A stretch of DNA of 18,124 nucleotides, from NCBI GenBank assembly GCA_016210825.1, contig JACQTM010000350.1:1-18124 (forward strand). The letters are read 5' to 3'. Below, piece by piece: positions 15,176 through 18,124 of this stretch. Under the pieces are notes generated by a model. That model made no database searches and was not told the origin of the DNA. It saw only the letters and a program-made list of their open reading frames with translations. The translations under genes and the position numbers were made by a program. Position 1 is the first letter of the stretch; the number at the start of each line of letters is the position of its first letter. This DNA is from Hyphomicrobiales bacterium. Lineage in GTDB: Bacteria > Pseudomonadota > Alphaproteobacteria > Rhizobiales > Xanthobacteraceae.

Positions 15176-15331
15176 CTATGACCCGCGCCGCTTGAAAAAT
15201 TGCACTGCGCGCTCGTGCTTTTCCGCCGCCGCGCGCGAGGGAAATGTACCGAGATTGCGCCGGCGGCGTGTTTTCGGATCGACTTTGCGCGAATAGAGCC
15301 GGTACTTTCCCGACGGCAGTTTGCGGATCAT
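15176..15331 (-). CDS. Small basic protein (51 aa), conserved-looking
   Basis: Not recognised as a named family, but it reads like a compact conserved domain: MIRKLPSGKYRLYSRK (1-16), then DPKTRRRRNLGTF (18-30) and AAAEKHERAVQFFKR (34-48). The layout of a short beta hairpin (KYRLYSRK ... RRRNLGTF) followed by a helix (RAAAEKHERAVQFF) recalls the arm-type DNA-binding domain at the N-terminus of phage integrases, and similar stand-alone proteins occur in Proteobacteria. DNA or RNA binding is inference. The start ATG at 15331 has GAGGCGG just upstream. It follows the L,D-transpeptidase gene by 18 bases on the same strand, so the two are probably co-transcribed. Confidence 0.75.
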   Translation of the reverse strand: MIRKLPSGKYRLYSRKVDPKTRRRRNLGTFPSRAAAEKHERAVQFFKRRGS

Positions 15332-15349
15332 CGTCCGCCTCTGGCGCTG

Positions 15350-16126
15350 TCAGTTCTGGGGAAAGAGCGGCGCAAGCAAGCCGCGCGGACGCCGGTCGTA
15401 CGGCGAATAATCGGGAGGATCATAGCGCGGGTCGTAATAGCGTCGCTGATAATACGGCCGCCCATACTGATCGACGTATCGCGGCTGGCCGTAATAGTCG
15501 CGCTCGGCATAAGTCTGTCCATAACGCGGCTGTTGGTAACCCTGATCGGCGTATTCTTGCTGTCCGTATCGAGGCCGGATGTCCTGCGGCGGCGGCAGCG
15601 CCTGCGCGCGGTCGGCTTGCTGCAAGCCGCCGGGCTGCGGTTGTTGCCGTTGTGCCGGCGGCGCCGGCCGCAGCGCGGCGATGCGTTCGTCGCCGGTGAT
15701 GACGACGCGCGTGTTGAGCACGCCTTCCGCCTTGACGAGCGTAAACAGTGTTTTCGCATTTTGCGGTTCGAGCCGCACGCAGCCATGCGAGGCCGGCCAG
15801 CCGATGCGCCGCGTGTCGAGATAACCATGGATGGCGTGGCCCTTCGGCGTGAAGAAGATCGAGTGTGGCATCGGCGCGTCGTCCCATTCCCTGGAGAAAT
15901 GATCCTCCTCCATGCGGAATGCCTTGAATGAGCCGGACGGCGTCGCGAATTTGCTGCGCCCGGTCGACACCGGCCAGCGGTAGCGGGGTTGCCCGTCCAC
16001 CTCGACGGTCATGAGCTGGGCGGATTTGTCGATCGAAATGATGACGGCGGCGCGGGCGGGCAGACCAAGAAAAGCGATCAGCACCACGGCAAGGGCGCCG
16101 GCGCCGGGACGAGGGGCGATACGCAT
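15350..16126 (-). CDS. L,D-transpeptidase (YkuD family) with Tyr-rich tail
   Basis: Periplasmic enzyme of the ErfK/YbiS/YcfS type that makes 3-3 peptidoglycan crosslinks or attaches proteins to peptidoglycan. The 258-residue product has a signal peptide (GALAVVLIAFLGLPARA, cleavage near residue 27), then a YkuD domain (28-146) with ATPSGSFKAF, His100 in AIHGY, and the catalytic SHGCVRL, where Cys116 is the nucleophile and His114 part of the site. Residues about 152-258 form a low-complexity tail rich in Gln, Pro, Arg and especially Tyr. ATG 16126 puts the signal peptide at the N-terminus; the open frame runs further left without support. It is divergent from the DUF1624 gene and followed by the 51-residue gene. 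Confidence 0.92.
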   Translation of the reverse strand: MRIAPRPGAGALAVVLIAFLGLPARAAVIISIDKSAQLMTVEVDGQPRYRWPVSTGRSKFATPSGSFKAFRMEEDHFSREWDDAPMPHSIFFTPKGHAIHGYLDTRRIGWPASHGCVRLEPQNAKTLFTLVKAEGVLNTRVVITGDERIAALRPAPPAQRQQPQPGGLQQADRAQALPPPQDIRPRYGQQEYADQGYQQPRYGQTYAERDYYGQPRYVDQYGRPYYQRRYYDPRYDPPDYSPYDRRPRGLLAPLFPQN

Positions 16127-16219
16127 GGACTTAAAACCCTTTGGCTGACGCAATGTTCGCCGCAACTCCCTAAGTCTCAGGTAAGATAAAGGCGGGATTT
16201 TGGTTCCCTTCGTATACAA
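16127..16219. promoter_or_regulatory. Short divergent promoter region
   Basis: 93 bases separate the L,D-transpeptidase (minus) and the DUF1624 gene (plus), so it should hold both promoters unless they overlap coding DNA. It includes the AT-rich GGTAAGATAAAGG (about 16180-16192) and GTATACAAATG at the right edge. I could not assign -35/-10 boxes or an operator. Confidence 0.35.
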
Positions 16220-16981
16220 ATGAGCATGGATAACCGGGCCCAAACGCCGTCCCGGCGCATTGCGCTGATCGATGCGCTGCGCGGCGCCGCGCTCGCGGCC
16301 ATGGCGATTTACCATTTCGCCTGGGATCTCGGGTTCTTCGCGCTTGCCGATCTCGGCGTCGACGAAAATCCCTTATGGACGATGTTCGCGCGCGTGACCG
16401 CCGCGAGCTTCCTTGTCCTCGTCGGCGTGAGCCTCGTGCTGGCGCATGGCGAACGGATTAAGGGGTGGGCGTTCGCGCGCCGGCTGACGATGGTTGTCGC
16501 TGCGGCGCTGGCGATCACGCTCGCGAGCGCCATCACCGATCCCGAAGGGCTGATCGTGTTCGGTATCCTGCATAGCATCGCGGTTTCGAGCGTGCTCGGC
16601 CTTGTATTTCTGCGCATGCCGATTTGGATCGTCATCGGCGTTGCCGCGACCTGCATCGCGGCGCCGCATTTCCTGACTTCGCCAGCATTCGACGCGCCCG
16701 GCTGGCTGTGGCTCGGTCTCGCACGCGAGCCGCAGCCGTCGAACGACTATGTGCCGCTGCTGCCGTGGTTCGCCGCCGTGCTTGCCGGGATTGCCGTGGC
16801 GCGGCTGTTGCGTGAGCGCGCAGCGACCGCCGCATGGGCGCGCTGGCAGCCAAACGCGGCCGCTGCGCGGCTGCTCGCCTTCACCGGCCGCCACAGCTTG
16901 ATCGTCTACCTCGCGCACCAGCCGTTGCTCATGGGCGTGCTCTGGCTCATGACCCAAGCCCTAGGCGCGCGCGCCGGTTGA
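16220..16981 (+). CDS. Heparan-alpha-glucosaminide N-acetyltransferase-like membrane protein (DUF1624)
   Basis: Integral inner-membrane protein of the DUF1624 / acyltransferase-3-related group. The 253-residue product begins with the family hallmark ALIDALRGAALAAMAIYHFAWDL (about 14-36, split here only by position), followed by hydrophobic helices around 50-75, 85-106, 110-132, 134-150 and 175-195. The C-terminal FTGRHSLIVYLAHQP (220-234 region) and a last helix also match. Family members are thought to transfer acyl groups to sugars or envelope glycans across the membrane; the substrate here is unknown. ATG 16220 has no clear Shine-Dalgarno; ATG 16226 is two codons further. It is followed by a strong hairpin shared with the convergent PRC-barrel gene. 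Confidence 0.88.
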   Translation: MSMDNRAQTPSRRIALIDALRGAALAAMAIYHFAWDLGFFALADLGVDENPLWTMFARVTAASFLVLVGVSLVLAHGERIKGWAFARRLTMVVAAALAITLASAITDPEGLIVFGILHSIAVSSVLGLVFLRMPIWIVIGVAATCIAAPHFLTSPAFDAPGWLWLGLAREPQPSNDYVPLLPWFAAVLAGIAVARLLRERAATAAWARWQPNAAAARLLAFTGRHSLIVYLAHQPLLMGVLWLMTQALGARAG

Positions 16982-17014
16982 AGCCGCGCCCAATAGCGGT
17001 CGCGCGAAAAGCAA

Positions 17015-17038
17015 AAGGCCCGGGGAAGCCCGGGCCTT
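17015..17038. terminator. Bidirectional intrinsic terminator
   Basis: A perfect 10-bp stem AAGGCCCGGG (17015-17024) / CCCGGGCCTT (17029-17038) with a GAAG loop. On the minus strand it is followed by TTGCTTTT, which with the stem end gives a good U-rich tract for the PRC-barrel transcript. On the plus strand only CTT follows, so termination of the DUF1624 transcript is probably weaker. Confidence 0.87.
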
Positions 17039-17071
17039 CTTGCCGGCGGCGTTCCGATGCGGCGCCGCCGG

Positions 17072-17464
17072 TCAATACGCGCCCCAATAGGGCGTCGCAC
17101 GGTAATAGGCGTGGATGTCGAGTTCGCCCGAGCGGTCGCCCCAATCGAAATCCTTGTCGGCTTCGTAGGACGGCGCCTTCGCCAATTCCTCGGCGGTGAC
17201 GTTCATCTCATAGCCCATGAGGGCGGCGTTGTAGCGCATGCGCTCCCACGGCACGGGAATATGTTTCGCGCCCATGCCTATAAAGCCGCCGAATTCCAGC
17301 ACCGCGTAGGCGACCTTGCCGCTGATCTTGTCGATCATCAGCCGCTTGATGGTGCCGACCTTGGTGCCATCGGCACGGCGGACCGGCGTGCCTTCCACGC
17401 GGTCGCTGGCGACGAGGCTGTGCGGCTTTCGTTCCGCTGTTTGTGTGATCGTCTCGGTCTGCAT
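17072..17464 (-). CDS. PRC-barrel domain-containing protein
   Basis: Small soluble protein (130 residues) with a PRC-barrel fold, a beta-barrel found in RimM, photosynthetic reaction-centre H subunits and many stand-alone alphaproteobacterial proteins. The barrel spans about 17-95: SLVASDRVEGTPV, GTKVGTIKRLMIDKISGKVAYAVLEFGGF (34-62, quoted by position) and the KHIPVPWERMRY strand. The tail is acidic and aromatic (EADKDFDWGD, YRATPYWGAY). Function is unknown; such proteins are often linked to stress or envelope-associated roles, which is inference. ATG 17464 has GGGAGG six bases away. It lies 14 bases after the stop of the 77-residue gene upstream, so they form an operon ending at the terminator at 17015-17038. 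Confidence 0.92.
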   Translation of the reverse strand: MQTETITQTAERKPHSLVASDRVEGTPVRRADGTKVGTIKRLMIDKISGKVAYAVLEFGGFIGMGAKHIPVPWERMRYNAALMGYEMNVTAEELAKAPSYEADKDFDWGDRSGELDIHAYYRATPYWGAY

Positions 17465-17478
17465 GATTGCCTCCCGAT

Positions 17479-17712
17479 TTAGGCGGCGCGCCTGCCGCCG
17501 GCGCGGTGGTCACGCCGGCGCTGCGCCCGCAAATGCCCGTGCGATGGCGCGCGCCTCTCCCTGGCGATTTCCCGGTCGGCGCGGCGGTCGATCTCGGAAC
17601 GCTCCGCAGCGCTGATGACACCGGCCTCGAGTAGGCACATGGCCTTGATCTTCATCAGGCGCGCGGACGGCGCGTCGCTGATCGGAAAGATATCGTCCAG
17701 GCGAAAACGCAT
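17479..17712 (-). CDS. Small hypothetical protein (77 aa) upstream of the PRC-barrel gene
   Basis: Unknown function. The first half looks like genuine protein: LDDIFPISDAPSARLMKIKAM then a Leu/Ile-rich helix and ERSEIDRRADREIARERR, a charged amphipathic helix. The second half is arginine/histidine/alanine-rich and may be disordered. No signal or membrane segment. The start ATG at 17712 lacks a clear ribosome-binding site. Its 14-base spacing to the PRC-barrel gene suggests co-transcription. Overlapping frames on the same strand (17510-17725, 17655-17942) have less natural composition, so I prefer this one. Confidence 0.58.
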   Translation of the reverse strand: MRFRLDDIFPISDAPSARLMKIKAMCLLEAGVISAAERSEIDRRADREIARERRAPSHGHLRAQRRRDHRAGGRRAA

Positions 17713-18124
17713 GCCACTGCACCACTTAACTCATATAATGATCCGCCCCAGCCGCGCCACCGTTGCCGGACCGGGGTTCTCTTTTCTTGCCAGGCTTTCG
17801 GTGGAGGGGGACACGCTCGGTGGCGACGCCCGGAACTCAACGCCAACTCGGCGGAAATAACGCGGAAACGGCGATGGGGTTCCATGGATGGCTTGGCCAT
17901 CAATGACATATTACAAAAAATGGGAAATCTGGCGCTCGGCATGGTTCGCGTTGCGCCTATTGTCGGGATTATCCTGACATATTCCGGCGCTGGTAACTCA
18001 TTGGATTAAAAATGCTTATCCTCGCAATCGCCTGCCCTTCCACCTTGTTACTTGGATAACGCGTTCGCATTAGAGCGGGAAAGCTCGGGATATTGTCTGA
18101 GCCCCGATGCACACTGACCGAGGG
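17713..18124. other. Terminal region without a confident gene
   Basis: About 410 bases to the window end. The left part should include the promoter of the 77-residue/PRC-barrel operon; an AT-rich CATATAATGA lies at 17742-17751 but no -35 was assigned. From about 17885 on the base composition is visibly less GC-rich than the flanking genes. Only a 41-codon frame (17884-18009) was found worth listing. No tRNA, insertion-sequence end or clear terminator was seen. Confidence 0.4.
17884..18009 (+). CDS. Candidate small hydrophobic ORF (41 aa)
   Basis: ATG 17884 to TAA 18009 encodes 41 residues: a polar start (MDGLAINDILQKMGN), a hydrophobic stretch (LALGMVRVAPIVGIILTY) that could cross a membrane, and a short polar end. 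GGGG at 17876-17879 is close to the ATG and a poor ribosome-binding site. I do not recognise it; it could be a small membrane protein or a chance frame in a low-GC stretch. Confidence 0.22.
   Translation: MDGLAINDILQKMGNLALGMVRVAPIVGIILTYSGAGNSLD

Overview
The window looks like chromosomal DNA of an alphaproteobacterium of the order Hyphomicrobiales (Rhizobiales), probably from the Bradyrhizobiaceae/Xanthobacteraceae side. The grounds are the gene order lpxC-bamD-recN-ligA, the high-GC codon use, the DUF3551-type small secreted protein, and several palindromic intergenic repeats of a kind I associate with that group. The placement is inferred from memory of the families; no search was run.

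Left part (1-6448, plus strand): an about 360-base leader, then lpxC (lipid A synthesis), bamD (outer-membrane protein assembly lipoprotein), recN (SMC-like repair ATPase) and ligA (NAD-dependent DNA ligase). The bamD-recN and recN-ligA gaps are each almost filled by a different inverted-repeat element. Each element ends next to the translation start of the repair gene that follows.

Middle part (6461-12233, minus strand, read right to left): an M24B aminopeptidase P, a Bcr/CflA-type MFS exporter, then an SsuA/TauA-like ABC importer made of a Tat-exported binding protein, an ATPase and a permease. The ATPase has no ATG, GTG or TTG at its natural N-terminus. Its frame begins directly after the stop codon of the binding protein, behind a perfect AGGAGG placed for a CTG start.

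Right part (12527-17712): an 80-residue conserved-looking protein with a textbook terminator; prmA, whose coding sequence carries a roughly 125-base palindromic intergenic-type repeat in frame; a DUF3551-like secreted four-cysteine protein; a hemerythrin-domain protein; a 51-residue basic protein read from the minus strand; a periplasmic L,D-transpeptidase with a tyrosine-rich tail; a DUF1624 membrane protein; a bidirectional terminator; a PRC-barrel protein and a small gene ahead of it. The last 400 bases hold no confident gene.

Most of the window is ordinary housekeeping and envelope biology. I do not see a new multi-gene system. The observations most worth checking are the repeat inside prmA, the non-canonical start of the ABC ATPase, and the repeat elements that form the 5' ends of recN and ligA.
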